DNA from: a candidate division WS1 bacterium
GTDB lineage: Bacteria > Armatimonadota > Zipacnadia > Zipacnadales > UBA5352
Length of the DNA: 33,124 nt
Direction of reading: 5' to 3'
Assembly: GCA_012522765.1 (NCBI GenBank)
Contig: JAAYJW010000434.1
Location: 1-33,124 of the forward strand
In this document: positions 25,087 through 33,124 of the stretch, in pieces
How the letters are laid out: every line of letters starts with the position of its first letter
How positions within the stretch are numbered: the stretch's first letter is position 1
Notes under the pieces: model-generated
Told to the model about the DNA's origin: nothing
The model's input: the letters and a program-made list of their open reading frames with translations, nothing else
The model's database searches: none
Position numbers and translations under genes: made by a program

Positions 25087-25176
25087 CGTCGTACCTCCGT
25101 GTTTCTTCGTCCAGTTAATGAGATTCGTCGGTCAGCCATGAAGGCCTGCCGTTTGTGCTTGACGCTGTGCAGGATG

Positions 25177-27393
25177 CTACCGCGTCTCCCACTGCACCTG
25201 CGCGCCCCTGACGAGCGCTGTATCGTCCTCAAAGTGCGAGAGGATCAGCGTGTTGGCGTCCGGGTCAAACGGTGCCTCAGGCCGGTCGAAGTTGCCCTCG
25301 TAGCGAGCCACATCAGAGACGCGCAGTTCGTCAACGAAGAGGCCTGCGTAGGCGTCCGCGGGGATGAGCAGCTCCGGCGCGGCCCAGCCGGGTTCGGGCT
25401 GGATGTGCCGGTTGAAGCTGGTCTCAACGCGCACGCCGTCGATGTACAGCGCCACCTCAGTAGCGCCCTCATCGCGCGTGGAGGGGCGCCAGGTGGCGGC
25501 AAAATGCACCCATCGGTCCTGCGGCAGGACAAGGCCCGTCTGATGACCCGGCGCGCCTATGTAGAAGTAAGTGCCGACGCTGATGCGCCGGTACAGTTGC
25601 AGCGGGCCGCTGCGGATCAGTGAGCGGTTGTGCAGGTCATCGTGCTGGCGGGTGTCGCGCACCCACATCTCGATGGTGCCCTCGGTCTCGTTCATCAACG
25701 GCGTCCCATCGGGTGACTTGAGCGCGAGGCCCACCCCCGTCGGCAGCGACAGTGCCTGACCGCCCCCCAGCGGCGACTCTACGAGCGTCGGTCCATCGCC
25801 GGTGGGCAGCGGAACGGGCGGCATCTCCACGATATAGTCAGGTATGAACAGGGCACCTGCGCCTGCAGCGACGATGTTCGGCACACCCTCGAAGCGCAGG
25901 TAACTGGCGGTGGGGGCGAGGAACGAGATCGTCCATGCCTGATCTTCGGCAGGCTGCCCCGCGTCGAGTTCTATGCGCTCATAGTCCTGCCGGCAGTCAG
26001 AGGTCACCGACCACACGCGCTCCGCGACGTCCTCGCCGTCGGCGTTGCGCACCGTCACCCGGACGTCCGTGCGCATCGTAAGGCTCTTGACGCTCAGAGA
26101 GAACGGCCCGGTGCCCGCCGGGACGAGGAATGTCTCCGATGCAGCGGCCACCCAGGCGTCGCCGGTGCCATGCACGACCTTCGGCATGCTCGTCTCAAGC
26201 ACCGTCACCCGCACCGGCGCGATTTGGCTCGCGGGCACGATGCAGTAGGTGCCGGTTTGCCCATCGGCGGGGATTCGCAGATCCATCCGGCCCTCGGTGG
26301 CGCCGGTATCCGCCGCCAGAGCAGGAGTGGTGGTGACGCCTGTGAGCAGATCCACGCGGCTGATCTCCTGCGCATCGGGACCGAGCACCCTCAGCGCCGG
26401 CCGATCCTCAGCCGGCAGTCGCTCCACCCACTCCTGCCAGTTGCTGAACGGCGCCGCGCCGAGGCCGGGAATGCCACGATAAAGCTCGATCTTCAGCCGC
26501 ACGAACTGCTCCGCGTCCTCGGCCTCCTGCAGATAGATCGGCCCGGACCCTGTCGCCGTCGGCCCGGCTCCCTGCGGCATGTCGGGCACGTCTCGCATCA
26601 GGGCCGCGAAGGTCGGAAGCTGATTGCCCAGCGTCGACTCATACGCATGCTCGAAGGTCCACGCGATCGCACCGATCTCGTGATCTTCGCCAGTGGTGGG
26701 AACGCGCTCCACCGCCACCTTGAACTGCCACGCCGCGTAGGGGAGCAGGCTCTCCTCGCCGGTGAACCAGTAGGCGTGCGAGAGGCCCCAGAGCGTCGTG
26801 TGGCGGGTGTCGGCGAAGACGTCTGCATCCCGCCGCTGGCTGAGAACGCGCATGTCATTGACGAACAGGTCCCGCATACGCTCGTCGCCGGTAAGCTGGT
26901 AGTACTTGACCTTGCCCTCGTTCATGTAGACGTCATCGTAGCGCGTGGTGCCAAGCTTCTGCTGCGCGCCGTAGAGGATGTCGGCAAGTTGATGAGCACA
27001 GGAGAGATACTCCGGGTCCCATGACGCCTCGTAGGCTTCTATGAACATCCGCATTCCGCCACCGGTCTGGCGATGCACGTAGATGTTGTTGGCGCGCTCA
27101 TGCCTGCGTCCCGCCTGGTGGTCGGCGAACTCCCTGAAGACCTCCCACGCACGCGGATTGCCGTTGAGGTAGTAGTCGGCGAGCATGAAGCGCACATGGC
27201 AGTCCGGCCCCAGCGGGTAGATGTTCGCGCCGTAGTGGCAGACGCCGTCATTGCCGCCGTAGCGTCCGCCTTTGAACTTCGGGAAGCGGAAGTCGAGGCT
27301 CTCGTCACTGTCGAGATGGCAGATGTCAATGTCCATGATGTGCCGCGAGTTGACGCGGTGGAAGTCCCACGCGTCGCGCCGTCCCGAGCGCAT
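25177..27393 (-). CDS. PL26/YetA-like lyase, C-terminal fragment (frameshifted copy)
   Basis: This ORF matches the C-terminal ~740 residues of the intact neighbour at 29150-33046. It begins YMRSGRRDAWDFHRVNSRHIMDIDICHL, runs through the toroid-like central domain (GGRYGGNDGVCHYGANIYPLG, RQTGGGMRMFIEAYEASWDPEYLSCAHQ) and a beta domain, and ends in LamG (NETEGTIEMWVRDTRQH, RWVHFAATWRPS, FVDELRVSDVARYEGNFDRPEAPF). The track start at 27639 is out-of-family; homology begins near 27406. ATG 27393 is only the first in-frame Met. It joins the N-terminal ORF at a one-base deletion near 27406-27413. If that break is a sequencing error the full gene is 25177-29051. Otherwise this part is unlikely to be translated. 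Confidence 0.7.
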   Translation of the reverse strand: MRSGRRDAWDFHRVNSRHIMDIDICHLDSDESLDFRFPKFKGGRYGGNDGVCHYGANIYPLGPDCHVRFMLADYYLNGNPRAWEVFREFADHQAGRRHERANNIYVHRQTGGGMRMFIEAYEASWDPEYLSCAHQLADILYGAQQKLGTTRYDDVYMNEGKVKYYQLTGDERMRDLFVNDMRVLSQRRDADVFADTRHTTLWGLSHAYWFTGEESLLPYAAWQFKVAVERVPTTGEDHEIGAIAWTFEHAYESTLGNQLPTFAALMRDVPDMPQGAGPTATGSGPIYLQEAEDAEQFVRLKIELYRGIPGLGAAPFSNWQEWVERLPAEDRPALRVLGPDAQEISRVDLLTGVTTTPALAADTGATEGRMDLRIPADGQTGTYCIVPASQIAPVRVTVLETSMPKVVHGTGDAWVAAASETFLVPAGTGPFSLSVKSLTMRTDVRVTVRNADGEDVAERVWSVTSDCRQDYERIELDAGQPAEDQAWTISFLAPTASYLRFEGVPNIVAAGAGALFIPDYIVEMPPVPLPTGDGPTLVESPLGGGQALSLPTGVGLALKSPDGTPLMNETEGTIEMWVRDTRQHDDLHNRSLIRSGPLQLYRRISVGTYFYIGAPGHQTGLVLPQDRWVHFAATWRPSTRDEGATEVALYIDGVRVETSFNRHIQPEPGWAAPELLIPADAYAGLFVDELRVSDVARYEGNFDRPEAPFDPDANTLILSHFEDDTALVRGAQVQWETR

Positions 27394-29051
27394 GTAAAGC
27401 AGCGGAACACGTTCGGCCCGCCGTAGAACATCTGCGCCCAGTGCCGCCAGTGGACGTAGGTGATTGTCTCTGGATTGGTGGCGCTGCTGAGCCCGTAGTT
27501 CATGTCGCCGAAGTTGATCCAGCCGTAGTTCCCCAGCCGATCGCGCAGCCAGTACTTGCGGTGCATGATCGCATCCACCAGCGCCTCGACCTCCGGGAAC
27601 TGCTCCGGGTCCGCGGCAGCGACTCGGCCAAATGCCCACGTCTGGGCGGCGTACTCAGGATCTGCGCAGGCAAGCACAGGCGTATCGCAGGCCGTTGCTG
27701 CCGCCTGCGCGGCTGAGCGTGCCGCCGCATCCGTGCCGAAGAAGTCAAGCTGCAGGTTGTGCGTCTTTCCGATGCCGTAGCCGTTCGTCCACGCGTCGAG
27801 GCCGCCACGGTAGAAGTCCTGCCAGAAGACCCGATCGCCGGGGTACTCCGCGCCCATCACTGCTGAGGGCGTGAAGTCGAGCACCGGCGCGTCGTGCGCA
27901 GGCCACAGGTGCGCGACTATCGCACCCTCCGTGACCTCAAGCTCCATCGGGAACTGCTCGGCGAAGTCGCGGATCGAGACAAACGCGCCTGCCTCGTCTG
28001 CCGCGCGCGCGCCTGCCCAGCCGCCGGAGCGCGTGCCCTCAACTGGCGCGGTTGCGGCGGAGGTGACGATGCAGGTATCAAGCCCCGTCTGCACCACTCG
28101 TGCGGGAAGAGCGTTGGCCGCGAGATCCACCGACTCGCCCGAGGAGAGGGCGGCGTTCGCCACCCCGCCCTCAACCGGCACCGCGAGCCGAATGTCGCGG
28201 ATCTGATTGCTCGAGGTATCGAATGCCACTACCAGCGTGTGATCGTGGCGCACAGAGGCGCTGCCCGCTCTGAACCAGGTGTAGGTAATGAACTGGCAGT
28301 AGGGCTCACCGGCGGCTGAGGTGTACCATCCCTCGCGACGGATGACTGTCTCATTCGCACCCTGCCGGGTGATGCTGACGCTGAAGCCGTCCGCGGATGC
28401 CGGATATTCCGTCCCGTCGCCGCCGACTACCGTCGGCAGGTTCGCCGTAGCCGCCTCAGGCGTCACGATCTGCTCTCCGGCGACTGTCGCGGCATCGAGC
28501 AGCGTCGGGCGGGTCTTGCTGATGGTGGCCTGCAGCGGCCCGGTGTTGATCGTGATCGCATCGGGGGTCTCACTGACGGTCATGCCGTCGGCCTCAAATG
28601 CCTCAACTTCGGTGCCGTACTCGATGAAGTAGTCCTGCCCGCGTTCGAGCGTCGCGCTCACCAGCATCCAGCGCACCGACCCATCCTCGCGCCACCAGGT
28701 GGCGGTGGTGCGCAGGTCAGCGGGTACGGGCGTGCCGTCGGCGGTAATGAGCCGTGCGTTCTGAGGAGATGCCAGCGCGCCATCGGCGAAGGGCACTCCG
28801 AATGTGACCGGGCTGGCATCGAGGCCCGCAACACCCGGCCAATCGGTCCGCAGCGGAACACGAGCGCGCTCAGGTGTGACGACTTCGCGCGAGAATTCCG
28901 GCGCCCAGTGGAAGCCGGGATCGAGGGCCTCGACGTTCGGCGGATATGCCGCCCTCAGCCCTTCAATCGTCACCTCCTGCGCTGTCGCAGGCACCGTCAA
29001 CAGCGCGATCAATGCAGCCAGACATGCCGACGTTCTGAATGCGCGCAGCAT
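27039..29051 (-). CDS. PL26/YetA-like lyase, N-terminal fragment (frameshifted copy)
   Basis: The start ATG 29051 is eight bases after GGGAGG. A signal peptide (LRAFRTSACLAALIALLTVPATA) follows. The PcRGLX/YetA-like RIFT-barrel region has PGFHWAPEFSREVVTPERARVPLRTDWPGVAGLD, VTFGVPFADGALA and TTATWWREDGSVRWMLVSATLERG. The central region ends in YVHWRHWAQMFYGGPNV. From there (about 27406) the frame is wrong and encodes filler (FRCFTCARDGATRGTST...) to a stop at 27039. The paralogue continues FYGGPNTHPLQFMRSGDRRSWDF, and the same continuation (VPLLYMRSGRRDAWDF) is in the next frame. Restoring one base gives about 1,290 residues, like the intact copy. The family includes exo-rhamnogalacturonan lyases (PL26), so the likely role is cleavage of an acidic plant- or algal-type glycan outside the cell. 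Confidence 0.75.
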   Translation of the reverse strand: MLRAFRTSACLAALIALLTVPATAQEVTIEGLRAAYPPNVEALDPGFHWAPEFSREVVTPERARVPLRTDWPGVAGLDASPVTFGVPFADGALASPQNARLITADGTPVPADLRTTATWWREDGSVRWMLVSATLERGQDYFIEYGTEVEAFEADGMTVSETPDAITINTGPLQATISKTRPTLLDAATVAGEQIVTPEAATANLPTVVGGDGTEYPASADGFSVSITRQGANETVIRREGWYTSAAGEPYCQFITYTWFRAGSASVRHDHTLVVAFDTSSNQIRDIRLAVPVEGGVANAALSSGESVDLAANALPARVVQTGLDTCIVTSAATAPVEGTRSGGWAGARAADEAGAFVSIRDFAEQFPMELEVTEGAIVAHLWPAHDAPVLDFTPSAVMGAEYPGDRVFWQDFYRGGLDAWTNGYGIGKTHNLQLDFFGTDAAARSAAQAAATACDTPVLACADPEYAAQTWAFGRVAAADPEQFPEVEALVDAIMHRKYWLRDRLGNYGWINFGDMNYGLSSATNPETITYVHWRHWAQMFYGGPNVFRCFTCARDGATRGTSTASTRGTSWTLTSAISTVTRASTSASRSSKADATAAMTASATTARTSTRWGRTAMCASCSPTTTSTAIRVRGRSSGSSPTTRRDAGMSAPTTSTCIARPVAECGCS

Positions 29052-29076
29052 TGGTATTACCTCCCGATCATTCGGA

Positions 29077-29086
29077 CCACATGTGG
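29077..29086. promoter_or_regulatory. Palindrome upstream of the frameshifted lyase gene
   Basis: CCACATGTGG is a perfect 10-bp palindrome, with further GG/CC symmetry at the flanks. It lies 26 bases upstream of the ATG at 29051 and 11 bases before its SD. It could be an operator half-pair; no equivalent is visible upstream of the other paralogue. Confidence 0.25.
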
Positions 29087-29089
29087 CCA

Positions 29090-29116
29090 CCTCCCGCGAC
29101 CGTATGGCGCGGGAGG
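29090..29116 (-). terminator. Hairpin between the tandem lyase genes
   Basis: CCTCCCGCG and CGCGGGAGG form a perfect 9-bp stem with a 9-base loop, 34 bases after the stop of the upstream lyase gene (29150). There is no T-tract on the minus strand, so it may be a processing or attenuating hairpin rather than a full terminator. Confidence 0.4.
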
Positions 29117-29149
29117 CAGCCCACTACTGGCAAGCCGGATCTCTTACTG

Positions 29150-32100
29150 CTATCGCGTCTCCCACTGCACCTGTGTGCCCTTCACGAGGGCGGTGTCGTC
29201 GTCGAAGTGCGAGAGGATCAGCGTGTTGGCGTCGGGCTCAAACGGCGCCTCGGGGCGGTCGAAGTTGCCCTCATACCGCGCCACGTCGGAGACGCGCAGT
29301 TCGTCCACGTAGAGCCCCGCGTTGTCGCCGGGGATTAGAAGCTCCGTCCCTGCCCATCCCGCTTCGAAGCCGAGATGGCGGTTGTAGCTGGTCTCGACGC
29401 GCGTGCCGTCGAGGTAGAGCGCTACTTCAGTCTGGCCCGCGCTCACTGTCGATGGCCGCCACGTAGCCGCAAGATGCACCCAGCGGCCCTGCGGGAGGAC
29501 CATGCCGGTCTGATGGCCGGCACTGCCAACATACATGTAGGTGCCGATGCATATGCGGCGACGGATGCTCAGGTCGCCGGAACGCACAAGCGTCCTGTTG
29601 TGCAGGTCGCTGTGCTGGCGAGTGTCGCGCACCCACATCTCGATGGTGCCCTCGGTCTCGTTCATCAGCGGCGTGTCATCAGCGGTTGCGAAAGCCACAC
29701 CGACGCCAGATGGCAGCGCAAGCGCCTCTCCGCCACCGGTCAGCGGTGACGCGACCCGCGAGGGCGCACCGCCCTGCGGCTCCTCGATGGCAGGCATCTC
29801 CACGACCCGCTCAGGAACAAAGAGCGCATCGGGCGAGGAGGCCACGAAAGGTGGCACGCCCTCAAAGCGCAGAAGGGCCGGGGTCGGTGCCACGAACGTC
29901 AGCAGCCACGTCTCATCCTCCGCAGGAGCCCCCGCGTTCATCTCGATGCGTTCCCAGTCATGCCGGCACTCCGCCGAGACGTCCCAGTCGGCTTCCGCGA
30001 CGACATCGCCCTCGGTGTCGCGCACGGCCACACTGACGCCTTTGCGCAGCGTGAGGGCCTTGATGTCAATGCTGAAGTCCTCGGTGCCCGCGGGTACGCG
30101 GAAGTGGTGCATCACGCCGCTCACCCACGCATCGCCGGTGCCGTTCACGTGCGGCACGACGACATCCTCCGTCACCTGTAGCGTGATCGGCACGTTGTAG
30201 TTGGCGGGCGCCAGCACGTAGGTGCCCGTCTGCCCATCACGCGGGATCATGATTTGAACCACCGGGCGATTGCCGTCGGTATTGAGCCAAAGCGCATTGC
30301 CCTGCTCGGGCTCACCCACCAGGTCGAAGCGCGCGGCCTCAGTTCCGTCCGGCGCATACAGAACCAGCGTCGGACGATCCTCGACCGGCAGAGACTGGGC
30401 CCACTGCTGCCAGTTGCTGAACGGGGCGGCACCGAAGCCCGGCGGAGCGATGGCCAGCCGCACCTCGACCTTCAGGCTCAGGTCGCCATCTTCAGCCTCC
30501 TGGAAGTAGATTGGCCCGTTCCCGCTGGCGGGGGGGCCGATCGACAGCAGCGGCATGGCGTCCGCGTCCGGGAGATCGTCCGTCTCCGCCAGCAGCGCCG
30601 CCAGCGTAGGTAGCTGGTTGCCCAGAGTTGACTGATAGGCGTGCTCGAAGGTCCAGCCTACCGCGCCGATCTCATGTGCCTCACCCTCCACCGGGGTTCG
30701 GCTCGTCGCTACTCCGAATTGCCAGAGCGCGTAGGGCAGCATATCCCGGTCCCCGGTGAACCAGTAGCCGTGCGTCAGGCCCCAGATGGTCGTCGCCCTC
30801 GTGTCGGTGAAGACGTTCGCATCGCGGCGCGCGGAGAGCACCTTCATGTCGTTGACGAAGAGGTCGCGCATTCGCTCGTCGCCGGTCATCTGGTAGTACT
30901 TCACCTTGCCCTCGTTCATGTAGACGTCATCGTAGCGGGTGACGCCAAGCTCTTCCTGCGCCTTGTAGAGGATGTCGGCGAACTGGTGGGCGCAGGAGAG
31001 ATACTCCGGCTCCCATGTCGCCTCGTAGGCCTCCGCGAAGAGCCGAAGGCTCCCGCCGGTCATCCGGTGGCGGTAGATGAGGTTGTAGCTCTTGTCGCGC
31101 AGGCCCGCGTAGTGGGTGACGAACTCGTTGAAGACCTCCCACGTGCGCGGGGTGCCGTTGAGGTAGTAGTCCCAGAGCATGAAGCGCGTGTGGCAGTCGC
31201 AGCCGATAGTGTACATTTCAGCCGCATAGTGGCAGATGCCACCACTGCCGCCGTAGCGCCCGCCGGTCTCCTTCGGGTAGCGGAAGTTCTCGCCCGCCTC
31301 GTGATCGAGGTGCGCGATGTCAAAGTCGAGGATGTGCCGGGTGTTGACGCGATGGAAGTCCCACGACCTGCGGTCGCCTGAGCGCATGAACTGCAGCGGA
31401 TGGGTGTTCGGGCCGCCGTAGAACATCTGCGCCCAGTGGCGCCAGTGGCTGTAGTTGATCTCCTCAGGGTTCGTCGCGTTGGAGATGTTGTAGTTCACAT
31501 CGCCGAAGTTGATCCAGCCGTAGTTGCCCAGGCGGTCGCGCAGCCAGTACTTTCGGTGCGTGAAGGCATCCTGCAGCGCCTCGAGTTCGGGGAACTGCTC
31601 CGGATCGCGATGGCGCACACGCCCGAACGCCCACGTGTCGGTGGCGTATTCGGGGTCCGCGAACGCCAGCACCGGCTCATCGAATGCCCGCGCACTCGCT
31701 TCTGCAGCCGGGCGCTCCGCGGGCGCGGCGAAGAACGTGAACTGCAGGTTGTGCGTCTTGGCGCTGCCGTATGCCTGCGCCCACGAGTCGAGGCCGTCGC
31801 GGTAGAAGCTGCGGTAGTAGACCCGGTCGCCGGGGTACTCGTCGCCCATCAGGACCGAGGGCGTGTAATCGAGCACCGGGACGTCATGCGCAGGGTAGAG
31901 GTGCGCGATGAGCGCATCGCCGGTTACCTCAAGCTCCATCGGGTACTGCTCCCAGAAGTCGCGCAGGCTGACGAATGCGCCCACTGTGCCATTTGAGCCG
32001 CCGGCCCATCCTGCGGCGCGCTCACCCTCGGTGGTATTGCCGGCGCCATCGGTTACGACGCAGGCATCCACCGCTGTCTGTACGACACGCGCGGGAAGAG

Positions 32101-33046
32101 CGTTGGCCGCGAAATCGAGTGGCTGCGCATCTGCGTCCATGGCGAGAGTGCCGCTGGTGACGCCGCCACTGACCGGCAGCGCGAGGCGAACGTCGCGGAT
32201 CGTGTTCTCCATGCTGTCGAAGGCGACGACCAGCGTGTGGTCGTGGCGCACCGAAGCGCTGCCCGCGGAGAACCACGTGTAGGTGATGAACTGGCAGAAC
32301 GGTTCGCCGGCGGGGGAGAGGTACCAGCCCTCGCGCCGGATGACCGTCTCCATCCGGCCGTTGCGGAAGAAGCTCACCTGGAGGTTGTTCGGCGAGGCGG
32401 TATATGCAGCCCCGTTGCCATCAACCACCGTCGGCAGGTTGGCCGCTGCCAACTCCGGGGTGACGATTGCCTGACCATTGACCGTGACCGCGTCGAGCAC
32501 CGTCGGCGTGGTCTTGCTGATGGTCGCCTGCAGCGGGCCTGTATCCACTGAGATAGCATCCGCGGTCTCGTTCACCATCAGGCCATCGGCCGCGAAGGGC
32601 TCAACCGCCGTGCCATACTCGATGAAGTAGTCCTCGTCGCGTTCGAGCGTCGCGCTGACGAGCATCCACCGCACCGGGCCATCCTTGCGCCACCATGTTG
32701 CGGTGGTACTCAGATCTGCCGGGACCGGCGTACCGTCCGCCGTCACCAGACGCGCGTTCTCTGACGACGCCAGTGCGCCATCATGGAAGGGCACGCCGAA
32801 GGTGACGGCGCTCCGGTCCAGCCCGGCGACGTCCGGCCAGTCAGTTCGGAGGGCCACACGGGTGCGGTCGGGTGTGACGATCTCGCGGGAGAACTCCGGC
32901 GCCCAGTGGAAGCCGGGGTTCATCGCATCAACGTTCGGGGGGTACTTCGCCTGCAGTTCCTCAATTGTGACTGTCTGCGCAGCCGCAGACAACGCGAGCA
33001 ACCCGATGAGGGCCGCCATGAGTACGACCGTACCGACTGTACGCAT
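29150..33046 (-). CDS. Secreted PL26/YetA-like lyase with C-terminal LamG (intact copy)
   Basis: A 1,298-residue protein. The signal peptide is MRTVGTVVLMAALIGLLALSAAAQ. The RIFT-barrel region (about 45-400) has FHWAPEFSREIVTPDRTRVALRTDWPDVAG, VTFGVPFHDGALA and ATWWRKDGPVRWMLVSATL. The alpha-helical central domain (about 480-830) has HWRHWAQMFYGGPN, WDFHRVNTRHILDFDIAHLDHE, GGRYGGSGGICHYAAEMYTIGCDCH and MTGGSLRLFAEAYEATWEPEYLSCAHQ. A beta-rich linker follows, and the LamG domain (about the last 220 residues) has NETEGTIEMWVRDTRQH, GRWVHLAATWRPS and LYVDELRVSDVARYEGNFD. The family contains the exo-rhamnogalacturonan lyase PcRGLX and Bacillus YetA; this one is longer because of the LamG module. 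I chose ATG 33046, eight bases after GGAGG, over GTG 33052. It is the first gene of the minus-strand run and a tandem duplicate of the next. Confidence 0.85.
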   Translation of the reverse strand: MRTVGTVVLMAALIGLLALSAAAQTVTIEELQAKYPPNVDAMNPGFHWAPEFSREIVTPDRTRVALRTDWPDVAGLDRSAVTFGVPFHDGALASSENARLVTADGTPVPADLSTTATWWRKDGPVRWMLVSATLERDEDYFIEYGTAVEPFAADGLMVNETADAISVDTGPLQATISKTTPTVLDAVTVNGQAIVTPELAAANLPTVVDGNGAAYTASPNNLQVSFFRNGRMETVIRREGWYLSPAGEPFCQFITYTWFSAGSASVRHDHTLVVAFDSMENTIRDVRLALPVSGGVTSGTLAMDADAQPLDFAANALPARVVQTAVDACVVTDGAGNTTEGERAAGWAGGSNGTVGAFVSLRDFWEQYPMELEVTGDALIAHLYPAHDVPVLDYTPSVLMGDEYPGDRVYYRSFYRDGLDSWAQAYGSAKTHNLQFTFFAAPAERPAAEASARAFDEPVLAFADPEYATDTWAFGRVRHRDPEQFPELEALQDAFTHRKYWLRDRLGNYGWINFGDVNYNISNATNPEEINYSHWRHWAQMFYGGPNTHPLQFMRSGDRRSWDFHRVNTRHILDFDIAHLDHEAGENFRYPKETGGRYGGSGGICHYAAEMYTIGCDCHTRFMLWDYYLNGTPRTWEVFNEFVTHYAGLRDKSYNLIYRHRMTGGSLRLFAEAYEATWEPEYLSCAHQFADILYKAQEELGVTRYDDVYMNEGKVKYYQMTGDERMRDLFVNDMKVLSARRDANVFTDTRATTIWGLTHGYWFTGDRDMLPYALWQFGVATSRTPVEGEAHEIGAVGWTFEHAYQSTLGNQLPTLAALLAETDDLPDADAMPLLSIGPPASGNGPIYFQEAEDGDLSLKVEVRLAIAPPGFGAAPFSNWQQWAQSLPVEDRPTLVLYAPDGTEAARFDLVGEPEQGNALWLNTDGNRPVVQIMIPRDGQTGTYVLAPANYNVPITLQVTEDVVVPHVNGTGDAWVSGVMHHFRVPAGTEDFSIDIKALTLRKGVSVAVRDTEGDVVAEADWDVSAECRHDWERIEMNAGAPAEDETWLLTFVAPTPALLRFEGVPPFVASSPDALFVPERVVEMPAIEEPQGGAPSRVASPLTGGGEALALPSGVGVAFATADDTPLMNETEGTIEMWVRDTRQHSDLHNRTLVRSGDLSIRRRICIGTYMYVGSAGHQTGMVLPQGRWVHLAATWRPSTVSAGQTEVALYLDGTRVETSYNRHLGFEAGWAGTELLIPGDNAGLYVDELRVSDVARYEGNFDRPEAPFEPDANTLILSHFDDDTALVKGTQVQWETR

Positions 33047-33054
33047 TGACACAA

Positions 33055-33060
33055 CCTCCA
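33055..33060 (-). promoter_or_regulatory. Shine-Dalgarno site fixing the start at 33046
   Basis: On the minus strand TGGAGG is followed by eight bases and ATG 33046. The track's GTG at 33052 would leave only two bases. Upstream to 33124 I see only an imperfect palindrome around CGATCG near 33092-33104 and no clear promoter. Confidence 0.6.
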
Positions 33061-33124
33061 GATCGATTTGTGGCGGACGTTGGCGCTCCAGACGATCGAC
33101 ATCTCAAGCGAACTCATTCCTGTG

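Noticed and set aside
23773-25623. 616-residue plus-strand ORF opposite the Cys-type sulfatase
   Set aside because: The opposite strand has intact sulfatase motifs, a strong SD and fits the gene run; the plus-strand product has no family-like pattern.

Overview
This is a GC-rich bacterial window with tightly packed genes and strong GGAGG-type Shine-Dalgarno (SD) sequences. It carries a conserved housekeeping block (trmFO-like, xerC, hslV, hslU) and a large set of secreted polysaccharide-degrading enzymes and sulfatase-superfamily hydrolases. LamG-bearing secreted enzymes, GHL10 and PL26-like proteins, a DUF6250-like protein, a URO-D family protein and several sulfatases are the kind of content seen in Armatimonadota, Planctomycetota-like and other polysaccharide-degrading uncultured phyla. 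The trmFO-xerC-hslVU order is also found in Firmicutes. I cannot assign the phylum from the sequence alone.

Layout. Positions 1-585 hold a truncated ECF-transporter S-component-like gene (minus strand), which runs into a degenerate GTTGCC repeat, and a divergent intergenic region. Positions 585-5291 (plus strand) hold a sulfatase-superfamily hydrolase, a 587-base gene-free stretch packed with stable inverted repeats, an SDR dehydrogenase, and a secreted LamG + GHL10 glycoside hydrolase broken by a one-base frameshift. Positions 5282-10789 (minus strand) hold a CoA-binding protein, a DPM1-like GT2, two tandem GT39-like membrane glycosyltransferases and a second sulfatase-like hydrolase. The last four are joined by overlapping stop/start codons. 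Positions 10828-15866 (plus strand) hold a 39-residue zinc-ribbon gene with its own consensus promoter and terminator, a small membrane protein, a very divergent TrmFO, XerC, HslV and HslU.

Positions 15943-33046 form a 17-kb run of minus-strand genes. In transcription order they are two tandem PL26/YetA-like exo-lyase paralogues (the second frameshifted), a canonical Cys-type sulfatase, an ETHE1-like MBL/rhodanese protein, a PEBP lipoprotein, a heparinase II/III-like lyase, a URO-D family protein, a DUF6250-like secreted protein and a TauE/SafE transporter. Most gaps are under 100 bases. I infer a polysaccharide-degradation locus directed at an acidic, probably sulfated glycan. Lyases would cleave the chain, the sulfatase would remove sulfate, and the sulfur-related genes may handle downstream sulfur chemistry.

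The points most worth checking are the TrmFO homologue lacking a conserved catalytic cysteine position, the two sulfatase-like proteins with Thr instead of Cys/Ser at the nucleophile, the coupled GT2-GT39-GT39-hydrolase unit, the hairpin-rich gene-free stretch, the stand-alone zinc-ribbon transcription unit, and the tandem lyase duplication with one broken copy. No tRNA, rRNA, CRISPR array, insertion sequence or origin was recognised.
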